NCBI RefSeq assembly: GCF_024266705.1
Contig: NZ_CP100756.1
Coordinates: forward strand, 372,001 to 436,000
Reading direction: 5' to 3'
Source of the DNA: Natrinema gelatinilyticum
GTDB lineage: Archaea > Halobacteriota > Halobacteria > Halobacteriales > Natrialbaceae
Length of the DNA stretch: 64,000 nt
Below, piece after piece: positions 36,251-44,227 of this stretch. The notes beneath the pieces are model-generated. The model was given only the letters and a program-made list of their open reading frames with translations. It had not been told where the DNA came from and made no database searches. How positions within the stretch are numbered: the first letter of the stretch is position 1; every line of letters begins with the position of its first letter. The position numbers and the translations under genes were made by a program.

Positions 36251-36754
36251 GTGGAGTGCCACGTCTACTACGAGGGCGACGACGACCCGGAGAAGTGTAC
36301 TGCGCGTCGTCTCGAGAAATTCGACAAGGCGACCCTCTACCGTTCGATGAAGCAGGTACCGTACGGAATCGTCCTCAATCCCCACGCCGAGCGAGCGCTC
36401 TCGCCGGCCGACGCTGAGGAGGGACTCGGGACGCTAGTCGCTCTCGACTGCTCGTGGGAGTCCGCGGAGGCAGCGAAGTTCGAGATGCGTGGGGTCCACC
36501 GAGCACTCCCCTTTCTGGTCGCCGCGAACCCGGTCAACTACGGTCGACCGTTTCGGCTGACCACGGCCGAAGCGCTAGCTGGCGCAGCCTGCATTTTCGA
36601 CGAATGGGACCTGGCGGCGGACCTACTCGAGCCGTTTCGGTGGGGCGAGACCTTCCTGACGCTCAACGAAGAGCCGCTGCGGCGCTACAGCGAGTGTGCG
36701 GACTCGAGCGAGGTCGTCGGAGTCCAGGCGGACTATCTGGCCGACGAGGAGTGA
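36251..36754 (+). CDS. tsr3: Tsr3-type rRNA aminocarboxypropyltransferase (DUF367)
   Basis: A 167-residue protein starting at a [42 protein letters not shown] and [17 protein letters not shown] are hallmarks of Tsr3/DUF367. Tsr3 transfers the 3-amino-3-carboxypropyl group of SAM to a modified uridine in small-subunit rRNA. There is no ATG near the N-terminus, so GTG is used. It precedes the L40e gene by about 90 bases in the same direction, a neighbourhood that suits ribosome biogenesis. Confidence 0.9.
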   Translation: MECHVYYEGDDDPEKCTARRLEKFDKATLYRSMKQVPYGIVLNPHAERALSPADAEEGLGTLVALDCSWESAEAAKFEMRGVHRALPFLVAANPVNYGRPFRLTTAEALAGAACIFDEWDLAADLLEPFRWGETFLTLNEEPLRRYSECADSSEVVGVQADYLADEE

Positions 36755-36817
36755 CCTCGTCGGTCGTATTCGCGCTCCGTGCCCATACACCGTCGGACAG
36801 CGGCGTAATCACAGCGG

Positions 36818-36823
36818 TTAAAT
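36818..36823 (+). promoter_or_regulatory. TATA box of the L40e gene
   Basis: ttaaat preceded by cgg lies 23-28 bases before the L40e ATG, at leaderless spacing. Confidence 0.5.
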
Positions 36824-36845
36824 GCTCCACGGAAAAATGGAGTGT

Positions 36846-36995
36846 ATGGCCAGTTTCGACGCCGCCGAGAAACGGACGCTCGAGAAGATGATCTGCATGC
36901 GCTGTAACGCTCGCAACTCGCCACGGGCAACGCGCTGTCGAAAGTGCGGCTACGAGAAGCTTCGTCCGAAGGCGAAAGAACCCCGCGCAGCATAA
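36846..36995 (+). CDS. rpl40e: 50S ribosomal protein L40e
   Basis: A 49-residue ribosomal protein with one zinc ribbon, CMRCNAR and CRKCGY, between basic helices, and the terminal LRPKAKEPR. The whole sequence fits archaeal L40e, which is about 50 residues long. It binds 23S rRNA in the large subunit. Being so short, it is easily missed. Confidence 0.93.
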   Translation: MASFDAAEKRTLEKMICMRCNARNSPRATRCRKCGYEKLRPKAKEPRAA

Positions 36996-37051
36996 TCGAG
37001 CGATCACTTCTCGAGCGTTCGCTTTTGTGGAGTCACGTCACCGGTCGGGAA

Positions 37052-37333
37052 CAGGCCGAGTACCTCGCAGTCGTTCGGGGCGGTGACGATGATTTCGACG
37101 ATCAGCTATGCGGGCACCGTGCCGTCCCTGCTGGTGAAGTACGTCATATCGAAGATCCGGTCCCGTTCGGCTGCCGGAGTGGCGCATCCATCGTGTTCGA
37201 CGTACAATCCGTCCGTGACGGTTTCGACGGCGATCGTCACGTCCTGCACGTCGTGTTCGACGGCGTCGTCGAGAGCGTGCGAACGAGGCTTCGCCGACCG
37301 CTCACAGCAGAAATCTGTACCAGAAAACGCCAC
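37052..37333 (-). pseudogene. remnant of a histidine-kinase ATPase domain
   Basis: The frame from 37333 to an in-frame TAG at 37106 encodes ALDDAVEHDVQ (N-box-like), a degenerate G1 segment LYVEHDGCATPAAERDRIF and TYFTSRDGT; immediately after the stop the same frame reads LIVEIIVTA and CEVLG, which match the end of a haloarchaeal HATPase domain (normally GTGFGL.IV). The GxGxG and the HisKA part are missing, so this is only the 3-prime end of a dead sensor kinase. It abuts the stop of the metallo-beta-lactamase gene. Confidence 0.7.
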
Positions 37334-37944
37334 TATTCGTCGGGGTACTTCGGCTCCCGTTTCTCCGCACGCTTCAGGGACGTTTCGACGACGTCGCGTA
37401 CGTCCCCGTGGAAGACGCTCCCGTGACCCGCGTACATGTGTTCGACGCCGTCGGGCATCCGCTCGAGCAGTTCCCGGATACTTTCGATGAGTCGTCCGCG
37501 CGACTGACCGGCCATGTCGGTGCGGCCGAAGCTCCCGTAGTCGAAGGCACCGTCGTCGTGGACTACGACGTCGCCCGAGAACAGCGTTGAATCGGAGACG
37601 AACGAGACGTGGTCGTCAGCGTGGCCCGGCGTGAAGACCACGTCGAATTCCTCGTCACCGATCCGGACCGTGTCCCCGTCGTCGATCGGGTGTGTTCGCG
37701 CCGGATGATCGGCATAGGCGTACACGTCGGGATCGAACGATTCGACTACGGTCTCGAGTTGGGCCACGTGATCGCCGTGCTGGTGGGTCAGAACGACCGC
37801 CTCGAGATCGTCGGTGTGGCTGCGGATCTCGTCGACGACCCCGTCCATCGCACCCGCGTCGACCAGTGTCGCCTGTTCGTCGACGGCGAGATACGCGTTA
37901 CAGGTGAACGTCTCTGCGTCCTCGGTGACGTGGTATACTTCCAT
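37333..37944 (-). CDS. MBL-fold metallohydrolase
   Basis: A 203-residue metallo-beta-lactamase-fold protein. VDAGAMDGVVDEI leads to the metal motif LTHQHGDHVAQ; FTPGHADDHVSF, SGDVVVHDD and YAGHGSVFHGD supply the remaining ligands. The length and motif pattern fit glyoxalase II-like hydrolases; the true substrate is unknown. The ATG at 37944 (MEVYHVTED) is chosen because the fold begins there; an in-frame ATG 14 codons upstream is possible. Confidence 0.87.
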   Translation of the reverse strand: MEVYHVTEDAETFTCNAYLAVDEQATLVDAGAMDGVVDEIRSHTDDLEAVVLTHQHGDHVAQLETVVESFDPDVYAYADHPARTHPIDDGDTVRIGDEEFDVVFTPGHADDHVSFVSDSTLFSGDVVVHDDGAFDYGSFGRTDMAGQSRGRLIESIRELLERMPDGVEHMYAGHGSVFHGDVRDVVETSLKRAEKREPKYPDE

Positions 37945-38184
37945 ACCCGGACATTCAGCGGGGGATGGCAAAAACGATGTCATCGTTGTCCCGGTTCTCC
38001 GGTATTCCGGTTCTCGTGAGCTGCATATCGTCCGCCCGGACAGTGGGTGATTTGACGGGTGACTTATACGTAGTAACTCCGCCATCTGAATTGACCGCTC
38101 TTCCGGAGGTGTTGGCTGATTGGGAAACCCTAATAAACGGGTAACCAGGGAATTTTTCAACCTGAGATCCATACTGAACACTGT

Positions 38185-38376
38185 ATGGGATTCGGGAGCT
38201 ACGACGAATCCGAACAGCAGGAAGTCGACACTGATTTTGACGACGACGATGCCGTGAAATCGGGAGAGAACAGCCACGACGGAACGATCGAGTTCGAAAA
38301 CGGGGCGTCAAGTGACGAGTTACTCGACCGGCTCAAAGAGATCAAAAACGAAGAAACGGAGGAACCGGACACCTGA
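38185..38376 (+). CDS. DUF5786 family protein
   Basis: A 63-residue very acidic protein beginning MGFGSYDESEQQE and with ELLDRLKEIKNEE near the end, matching the small haloarchaeal DUF5786 family. Function unknown. TATA-like cctaataaac lies about 50 bases upstream. Its TGA overlaps the next ATG (TGATGA), so it is translationally coupled to the UPF0215 gene. Confidence 0.8.
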   Translation: MGFGSYDESEQQEVDTDFDDDDAVKSGENSHDGTIEFENGASSDELLDRLKEIKNEETEEPDT

Positions 38377-38957
38377 TGAAAGCCGGGGTACGGGCGCTCG
38401 GTATCGCGGAATCGTACCGCCCCGGCCGCGACCGAAGCACGCTGGCCGGTGCCGTCGTTCGCTCCGACCGGGTCTGTGACGGGTTGGCCTACGGCGCCTG
38501 TACCGTCGGGGGCACCGATGCGACCGACGCCGTCGTCGCCCTCATCGGCGACCTGGACCGGCCGGACGTCCGGTACGTCCTGCTGGGCGCTGTCGCCCCG
38601 GCGTGGTACAACCTTCTCGATCTTTCGCGCGTTCACGAGGCCGCCGACCGACCCGTGCTGGCCATCACGTTCGAGGAGTCCAGCGGGCTCGCGGCGGGTC
38701 TTCGGGACGCCTTTTCGGGTGCTGAACTAGCAACTCGCCTCGAGACCTACCGAGCACTGCCCGACCGACACGACTTGGTGGTCAACGAGGAAACGGTTTA
38801 CGTCAGAACCGTTGGCCTAGAGCCTGACGCTGCAGGTACGGTTGTCGGCGCGTTCACGCCCGAGGGCGGCCGACCGGAACCGATCCGCATTGCGCGACTC
38901 GCGGCTCGAGCCGCGGATTCGTACGCTGGACCGGCGGACGCTAGCCCGGATACCTGA
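38376..38957 (+). CDS. UPF0215 (DUF99) family protein
   Basis: A 193-residue protein of the archaeal DUF99/UPF0215 family: MKAGVRALGIAESYR, the glycine-rich TDATDAVVALIGDL and PVLAITFEESSGL are recognisable. The family has an RNase H-like or endonuclease V-like fold in structural predictions, but function is not established. Coupled to the DUF5786 gene. Confidence 0.82.
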   Translation: MKAGVRALGIAESYRPGRDRSTLAGAVVRSDRVCDGLAYGACTVGGTDATDAVVALIGDLDRPDVRYVLLGAVAPAWYNLLDLSRVHEAADRPVLAITFEESSGLAAGLRDAFSGAELATRLETYRALPDRHDLVVNEETVYVRTVGLEPDAAGTVVGAFTPEGGRPEPIRIARLAARAADSYAGPADASPDT

Positions 38958-39033
38958 TCCGAGCGAGAGTCGCCGGCAGCGGCCGAGACGGACGAGTCGA
39001 AAGAGGTAGGAAGCGGCCGCCTGAGCCACACGT

Positions 39034-39630
39034 ATGGGTCAAATGAAGGATTGCCGCGTCACGGAGTGTCGCCGCTGTCCGGCGCTCGTCGACTCCCGAA
39101 GCCGGATCGTCAATGGGACGGGCCCCGGGGACGCCGACCTCCTGTTCGTGGGCGAGGGGCCGGGAGCCAACGAAGACGAGCAGGGCGAGCCGTTCGTCGG
39201 CCGGAGCGGCTCCGTCCTCGACGACGGTCTCAGGGCCGTCGGACTCGCGCGCGAGGACGTCCGCATCACGAACTGCGTTCGTTGTCGACCGCCGGAGAAC
39301 CGCGATCCGTCCGCGGACGAACTCGAGAACTGCCGGGGCTACCTCGAACGGGAGATCGAACTGCTCGATCCCGAAGTGATCGTGACGCTCGGAAAAGTCC
39401 CGAGTGAACACCTCGTAGAGCGTTCGGTCGCAGTGACGAAGGAAGCGGGCGAAGTGGAGGAGATCCGAATCGACGCCACGCCACATCGAGTGTTGCTCTG
39501 TCTCCATCCGGCCGCGACGCTGTACGACAGGAGTCAACTCGAGACGTTCGAGCGGACCCTCGAGCGGGCGGCGGATCTCGCGGGAGTCGATGGGGCCGAA
39601 AGCGGGCAGACGCGACTCGACGGGTTTTGA
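39034..39630 (+). CDS. uracil-DNA glycosylase, family 4
   Basis: A 198-residue family 4 UDG. CRRCPALV and a second pair of Cys (near 88 and 105) match the [4Fe-4S]-cluster arrangement; GEGPGANEDEQGEPFVG is motif A that binds and activates water; NCVRCRPPENR follows; CLHPAATLY is the C-terminal His motif. It removes uracil arising by deamination. The ATG at 39034 is used; the next, three codons on (MKDCRV), is equally possible. Together with OGG1 it marks the base-excision repair set in this window. Confidence 0.9.
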   Translation: MGQMKDCRVTECRRCPALVDSRSRIVNGTGPGDADLLFVGEGPGANEDEQGEPFVGRSGSVLDDGLRAVGLAREDVRITNCVRCRPPENRDPSADELENCRGYLEREIELLDPEVIVTLGKVPSEHLVERSVAVTKEAGEVEEIRIDATPHRVLLCLHPAATLYDRSQLETFERTLERAADLAGVDGAESGQTRLDGF

Positions 39631-39729
39631 CGGCGGACGGCGAAATTTCGCCGGCGGTTGGACGAGACCGTCGGTCGCCAGGAAACACCCGCTCGCGGCC
39701 GGTCGCCGAGTGTCGTCCGCCGCCACCCT

Positions 39730-40161
39730 TCAGCGGTCTTCGAGCCACCCGAGTGAGACGCGATCGTCGTCGATCGAGCCGACGTAGGGCTTCACGTCGA
39801 GAACGGGCGTCCCGTCGACGAGATCGAGTCCCCTGACGCGGAGCGTCGTCCCGTCGCGATCGAGTAGTTCGACGGTGGTCTGGGCGATCGGATTCGGTCG
39901 GAGCGGGCTCCGCGACGCGAAGATGCCGACCTCCAGGTCGTCGGCGTGCGGCGGTCGGGCGGTGAGTCGGTACTCATCGACCTCGTCGAGATGGGCGAAA
40001 ATGACGACGTGAGAGAAGTCGTCGATCCCCTCCAGACCATCCGCGTATTGCTCCTCGAGGACGATTTGGCCCGTCGTCTCGTCGACCTCGTCGTAGGAGA
40101 CGTCCTCGGGGGAGTCGTGCGGTGAGCGAACGTATCCGATCGGTGTGTAGGTAATCGTCAT
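39730..40161 (-). CDS. trmO: tRNA (N6-threonylcarbamoyladenosine37-N6)-methyltransferase TrmO
   Basis: A 143-residue TrmO/UPF0066 protein: YTPIGYVRSPHDSPED, FSHVVIFAHLDEV and ASRSPLRPNPIAQTTVELL are family signatures (RP[NS]PI motif). It methylates t6A37 of tRNA-Thr. The ATG at 40161 begins MTITYTPIGYV, the usual start; the upstream extension is non-coding in character. Divergent from hisH. Confidence 0.9.
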   Translation of the reverse strand: MTITYTPIGYVRSPHDSPEDVSYDEVDETTGQIVLEEQYADGLEGIDDFSHVVIFAHLDEVDEYRLTARPPHADDLEVGIFASRSPLRPNPIAQTTVELLDRDGTTLRVRGLDLVDGTPVLDVKPYVGSIDDDRVSLGWLEDR

Positions 40162-40325
40162 GGGTGTGGTGTGGCTGCTGCGTGCGGGCGGGTAGTCGGG
40201 CCGAGAGCAACACTCCGTCGATGGTATTCGACCGGCAGCAACGGACTGTAGACGGTGCCGAGGCCGCCCCCGAGACCGATTGCCCGAAAGGTAATTCACT
40301 TCAACCGGCCACACCGAGTAGACGT

Positions 40326-40988
40326 ATGAGCACCGTCTCGTCTCCACCGGAGGAAACGCTCGCCTCCGTCGTCATCGTCGACTACGGGCTGGGAAACCTC
40401 CGTAGCGTCACTCGTGGCTTAGAGCGCGCGGGTGCCGACGTCGAGATCACCGACGACCCTGCCGCTTTTACCGCGGCCGACGGCGTCGTCCTTCCAGGCG
40501 TCGGTGCGTTCCGCGAGGGTGTCGAGAACGCCGATCCGCTTCGCGAGGACCTCCTCGCGGTCGCCGAGAGTGGCACGCCGCTGTTCGGGATCTGTCTCGG
40601 CATGCAGATGCTACTCACGACGAGCGAGGAGGGCGAAACCGACGGTGAATCGGCCGTGCAGGGCCTGGATCTAATTCCCGGCACGAACGTTCGATTCGCC
40701 GAAGGCCAGAAAGTTCCCCACATGGGTTGGAACGAACTCGAGGTCCAACGCGAGCACCCGCTCGTCGAGGGCGTCGACGGGAACTACGCCTACTTCGTCC
40801 ACTCCTATTACGCCGCTCCCGACGACGAGAACGCGGTGGTCGCGACGACGGCGTACGACCGGGAGTTCCCCTCGATCGTCGCGAACGAGGCGGGCACCGT
40901 CTTCGGCACGCAGTTCCACCCCGAGAAGAGCGGGGAGACGGGACTGCAGATTCTGCGGAACTTCGTCGAGATCTGCGCCACTGAGTAG
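40326..40988 (+). CDS. hisH: imidazole glycerol phosphate synthase subunit HisH
   Basis: A 220-residue class I glutamine amidotransferase. VVIVDYGLGNLRSV is the HisH start; the nucleophile Cys90 is in LFGICLGMQM; GTQFHPEKSG holds the catalytic His and Glu. HisH supplies ammonia to HisF in histidine synthesis. HisF is not in the window. It is the last ordinary gene before the mobile-element region, which begins 25 bases after its stop. Confidence 0.93.
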   Translation: MSTVSSPPEETLASVVIVDYGLGNLRSVTRGLERAGADVEITDDPAAFTAADGVVLPGVGAFREGVENADPLREDLLAVAESGTPLFGICLGMQMLLTTSEEGETDGESAVQGLDLIPGTNVRFAEGQKVPHMGWNELEVQREHPLVEGVDGNYAYFVHSYYAAPDDENAVVATTAYDREFPSIVANEAGTVFGTQFHPEKSGETGLQILRNFVEICATE

Positions 40989-41163
40989 TCGCAACGACGC
41001 GAGTGCGACCGTTGTGAACTACTCCGCCCTCCCGCGCTCGGGCCTCCCCGGCCCTCGCTTGGTGCGGACGGAGCTTCCTGTTTCTGTGTCGGAACGTGCA
41101 GGAACAGATCCCACAGCGTCCACAAGACGCGGAGCGTCTCGTGCGGCCCGGCAGAACGCCATA

Positions 41164-42314
41164 ATGAGTGACGGAAGTTATGGGCATAGACTGAGACGGG
41201 CGAGTGATGGGAGGAGACCGGCGAGGCGATCTTGTTCGTCATCTAAGTGAGCAGGAGTTGGATCGTCTGCTGGACGAAGCAGACGATCCAAAGATCATCA
41301 AGCGACTCACCTTTGTCAAACGTCTCTACAAGGGAGCAACGTACGAGGAAGCAGCCGACGACGTTGGCAAATCTGCGTCGACTGGAAGTCGCTGGGCGCG
41401 TCGATGGAACGATGGCGGACTTAGTCAGTTGACACCGAACTTCGGGGGCGGAAGGCCCCCGAAGCTCGGTGACGAGGAACAAAAGCGTCTGTTAGAACTT
41501 CTCCGGGAGGGGCAACCCTGGAAAGCACAGGAAGTTCATCAGCTCTTGGACGAAGAGTTCGGTGTAGAGTACCATCCGGATTATCTCGGTCGGTTCCTCC
41601 GGAATCTCGGACTGTCCTACGCTAAACCACGTCCAAAGCGCCCCTCTCGGCCAGAAAACGCAGATGAAATCCTCGAAGAACGCGTCGCAGACGCGTTCGA
41701 CGAGGAGACAGAGACGGCACATAACAAGCGTCCTGATGATGAGGACGAAGGATGGGTCCTCGACGACGATATTTGCACGGATGGGGGAACTGTCGTCGGT
41801 TTTTGTGATGCTTCGCATCCACAACCATACGACAATTCGCATCGACTGTGGTACGTTGATGATCCGACACTGGAACGACCGCTGGTGAAGCTTGACGAAC
41901 CAGCGGTCGGATGCTATACGCTCAACGGCAAAAGTGTCCTGACGTTCCCTGAAGATCAATCGAAAGAGAACATCTGTGCGCTCTTGGAGCAAGTCCGCGA
42001 GCAGAATCCGGGAACGCGGATTCTGCTCGTCTTGGATAACTTCTCGTCTCACATCTGTGAACACACGCGCAAACGCGCACATCAACTCGGTATTGATCTC
42101 GTCTTTCTTCCGGTCGGCTCACCGCATCTCAACCCGATTGAACAGGTCTGGAAAGTCCTCAAACGCACTGCCTCGCCAATCGTGGTGGCGAGCGAGAGCG
42201 CGTTCCGAACTCTCGCTCGCCGTCTCTTTGACACCCTTACCGATCGACTCGGATTTGCCAAGTCCTGGATCGATCAATTCCTCAGTCCATATTTGCAAAA
42301 GTTATCTTGATCAT
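41164..42314 (+). mobile_element. IS630-family insertion sequence with TA target duplication
   Basis: The 1,151-base element is bounded by TA at 41162-41163 and at 42315-42316, the target duplication of IS630/Tc1-type elements. Its ends both start ATGA inward (left ATGAGTGACGG, right strand ATGATCAAGA) with weak similarity for about 20 bases. Comparison with the uninterrupted copy R2 confirms the insertion point: the flanks GCAGAACGCC and GGCGTTCTGC are the two arms of a hairpin that is contiguous in R2. Confidence 0.85.
41207..42310 (+). CDS. IS630-family transposase
   Basis: A 367-residue DDE transposase. Residues about 30-120 are a two-part helix-turn-helix (GATYEEAADDVGKSASTGSRW, WKAQEVHQLLDEEFGV) and residues about 195-355 the catalytic domain: VVGFCDAS (first Asp), LVLDNFSSHI (second Asp) and LPVGSPHLNPIEQVWK with the late Glu, the DDE motif of the IS630 group. 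It cuts and pastes the element at TA dinucleotides. The frame is intact, so the copy may be active. The ATG at 41207 follows an in-frame GTG. Confidence 0.92.
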   Translation: MGGDRRGDLVRHLSEQELDRLLDEADDPKIIKRLTFVKRLYKGATYEEAADDVGKSASTGSRWARRWNDGGLSQLTPNFGGGRPPKLGDEEQKRLLELLREGQPWKAQEVHQLLDEEFGVEYHPDYLGRFLRNLGLSYAKPRPKRPSRPENADEILEERVADAFDEETETAHNKRPDDEDEGWVLDDDICTDGGTVVGFCDASHPQPYDNSHRLWYVDDPTLERPLVKLDEPAVGCYTLNGKSVLTFPEDQSKENICALLEQVREQNPGTRILLVLDNFSSHICEHTRKRAHQLGIDLVFLPVGSPHLNPIEQVWKVLKRTASPIVVASESAFRTLARRLFDTLTDRLGFAKSWIDQFLSPYLQKLS

Positions 42315-42782
42315 TACGGCGTTCTGCGGACGGTTCCAGACTCCGCAGGCGACTTCCCTTGACAGGTGGTTCGGAGTGTCCCACTCCTACCGGTTGGACA
42401 CTCGGCCACAACCGACGATGCACGCTTGTTGTCGCGTTTGAACACCGCCGGAAGCGTGGTGAGCATCTTAATACCACCTTCAACCGAAGAGATAATAAGG
42501 GTGCCGATTCACACGAAAACAAGACGTGCGGGCGCTGTCTCCCCTCCCTGCTCGCTTCGCTCGCTGAGGATAGCGCGGGACCGTCGGTCCCGCTGACCAT
42601 GCGAACGGCGTCGCCGTGAGCAGAAGGGAGCTTAGCGCCCTCAATTACAGCTAATATTCCGACGCGAAATAAACGAGGTCGATGTGCTGTTTCCATCCTC
42701 TAGATCTCACACCATTCCTGAGCGATTCGAGTAGAACGCTCAGACGATGCTGACTCGATGGAAATTCTGCTATCCCATAAGA

Positions 42783-42950
42783 GCGTGAAACAAGTATGGG
42801 ACGCAAGAGACCGAGATCTATTCCGTGCCCGAGAGCACGTGCTGCTGACTGGTCCGAGTGCGTAGGAAGCCGAGTCCTGGGCAGTACAGCCCGACTGCCG
42901 CCAGGAGCGGCAGTCGGGAAAGCCCGCATAGGTGAATCTCTGTTTCACGC
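42783..42950 (+). ncRNA. candidate bridge (seek) RNA of IS110 element 1
   Basis: The non-coding leader directly upstream of the transposase is bounded by a perfect 10-bp inverted repeat, GCGTGAAACA at 42783-42792 and TGTTTCACGC at 42941-42950. Inside lie a perfect 11-bp hairpin, 42890-42900 with 42908-42918 and a 7-nt loop, and the sequence tggtccgag at 42850-42858, which recurs in the leader of the second IS110 element. IS110-family elements are known to encode a structured guide RNA next to the transposase gene. The structure is seen; the guide function is inferred. Confidence 0.55.
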
Positions 42951-42973
42951 ACCAGCGTTCCGAGGTGAATCCA

Positions 42974-43972
42974 ATGTTCATTGGAATCGACGTACACAAG
43001 CGGTACTCACAAATCGCAGTATTGGACGAAAGCGGTGAGATCGTCGAAGAGGTTCGCGTCGAAAACGCGAACCTCGACGACTTTGCCCAGCAGTACGTTG
43101 GGTCAAAAGCCGCGCTTGAAGCGACCAGCAACTATTACCACATCCACGATACGCTTTCAGAGTATCTGGATGTGACCGTCGCTAACCCCGGCGAATTAAA
43201 ACTGATCTCCGACTCAGATAAGAAAACTGACCGCGTCGACGCGAAACAACTCGCTCGGATGGTTCGGTTGGGCTCAATCCCTGAAAGCTACGTCCCAACC
43301 GATGAGGTTCGGCAAGCCCGCGCACTTGTGCGCGGGCGCCAGAAGCTCGTTGAGAACCGGACTGAGTATGCGAACAAGATCCACGGTTTGTTGAGTGATC
43401 ACGGGATCACTCAGGAGGTGAAACCGCTGAGTGTGGAGGGACGAGAGTTCCTGGCGGAACTCTCGCTCCCGGCGCCGTGGGATACGTTGTTGGAGTCGTA
43501 TCTGGAACTCATTCAGGCGCTCACCGAGCAGATAGAGTCGTTGGAAGCGGAGATCGAGGTGCGGGCTGGGTCTCTGAAGGAGACCCAGCTCCTGATGACG
43601 ATTCCTGGTGTGAGTTACTTTACGGCGTTGACGATTTACGCGGAGTTGGGAGAGATCGCACGGTTCGACCGGGCCAAGGAGGTCGTAAGTTACGTTGGGT
43701 TGAACCCGATAATCCGCGAGTCTGGCGACTCGCGGTTTGAGGGAAGCATCTCGAAGCGAGGATCAGGACGAGTCCGGTGGCTGCTTGTTCAAGCGTCGTA
43801 CACAGCGGTTCATACGTGCGAATACGAGTACCTTAGCCGGTTTTACAACCGATTAGCCCGAAAGAAGAACTCGAAAACAGCGATTGTAGCAACCGCTCGG
43901 AAGCTGCTGGTTTCAATGTATCATATGCTGGACCGTGAGGAGGTGTACGATCCACCAGGGGTGAGTGCCTGA
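42974..43972 (+). CDS. IS110-family transposase (DEDD), copy 1
   Basis: A 332-residue transposase. The N-terminal RuvC-like domain starts MFIGIDVHKRYSQIAV (first Asp) and includes KTDRVDAKQLARM with the paired acidic residues of the DEDD set; the C-terminal domain carries MTIPGVSYFTALTI, VVSYVGLNPIIRESG and GSISKRGSGRVRWLL with the conserved Ser region. The ATG at 42974 is chosen because GIDVHK is the usual start. The gene is intact. It shares roughly 40-50 percent of residues with copy 2, by eye, so they are different IS species and not recent duplicates. Confidence 0.93.
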   Translation: MFIGIDVHKRYSQIAVLDESGEIVEEVRVENANLDDFAQQYVGSKAALEATSNYYHIHDTLSEYLDVTVANPGELKLISDSDKKTDRVDAKQLARMVRLGSIPESYVPTDEVRQARALVRGRQKLVENRTEYANKIHGLLSDHGITQEVKPLSVEGREFLAELSLPAPWDTLLESYLELIQALTEQIESLEAEIEVRAGSLKETQLLMTIPGVSYFTALTIYAELGEIARFDRAKEVVSYVGLNPIIRESGDSRFEGSISKRGSGRVRWLLVQASYTAVHTCEYEYLSRFYNRLARKKNSKTAIVATARKLLVSMYHMLDREEVYDPPGVSA

Positions 43973-43992
43973 GCGCCGCCGGGGCGGCGCTC
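43971..43992 (+). terminator. hairpin across the IS110 copy 1 stop codon
   Basis: A perfect 10-bp stem, GAGCGCCGCC at 43971-43980 and GGCGGCGCTC at 43983-43992, with a 2-base gap, begins inside the TGA codon (43970-43972). Copy 2 has a 14-bp hairpin at the same position. It may stop transcription or be part of the element end. The 235 bases from here to 44228 contain no gene. Confidence 0.5.
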
Positions 43993-44227
43993 ATTGGCCG
44001 GCTGGTGGGTAACGTTAGCGACTGCTCTCACTACCAAGAAGTCTCCCGCCTGGTGGCTGTTACAGTAGCAATCGGTTCGCAGGTTGTCGATTCTACGCTC
44101 GAAAATTACAGCAAGTCCTCGTCGCCCGAAGAATTATCTTAGCAAACGTGGTTTGTTTAACCAGCAGAATTTCCATAGGTGAATAGATAGCGCGTGTCTC
44201 GCAAGATTGATCGATGCTGCGTCCGTC

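Larger units (their letters stand above)
41014..42654 (+). repeat. repeat R1: decayed TnpB-type end, split by IS630
   Basis: The blocks 41014-41160 and 42318-42654 align, base for base with few changes, with 56464-56896 (repeat R2), and together form one unit of about 480 bases interrupted by the IS630 element. The left edge is gtgaactac. On the minus strand, a frame in R1 and the matching frame in R2 end at the same place (41019 and 56469) with the tails GRPERGRAE and GKPERGRAG, resembling C-terminal tails of haloarchaeal IS1341/TnpB proteins next to the conserved right end gtagttcac. R1 carries an additional 50-base insert with the perfect palindrome gcgggacc/ggtcccgc near 42575. No functional gene is left. 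Confidence 0.7.
42783..43992 (+). mobile_element. IS110-family insertion sequence, copy 1 (minimum extent)
   Basis: Core of an IS110-type element: structured leader (42783-42950), an intact transposase gene (42974-43972) and a strong hairpin across the stop codon (43971-43992). IS110 elements lack terminal inverted repeats, so outer ends cannot be fixed; the sequence departs from repeat R1 at about 42654 on the left and ordinary island sequence begins before 44228 on the right. Orientation is opposite to copy 2 at 52.4-53.6 kb. Confidence 0.8.
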
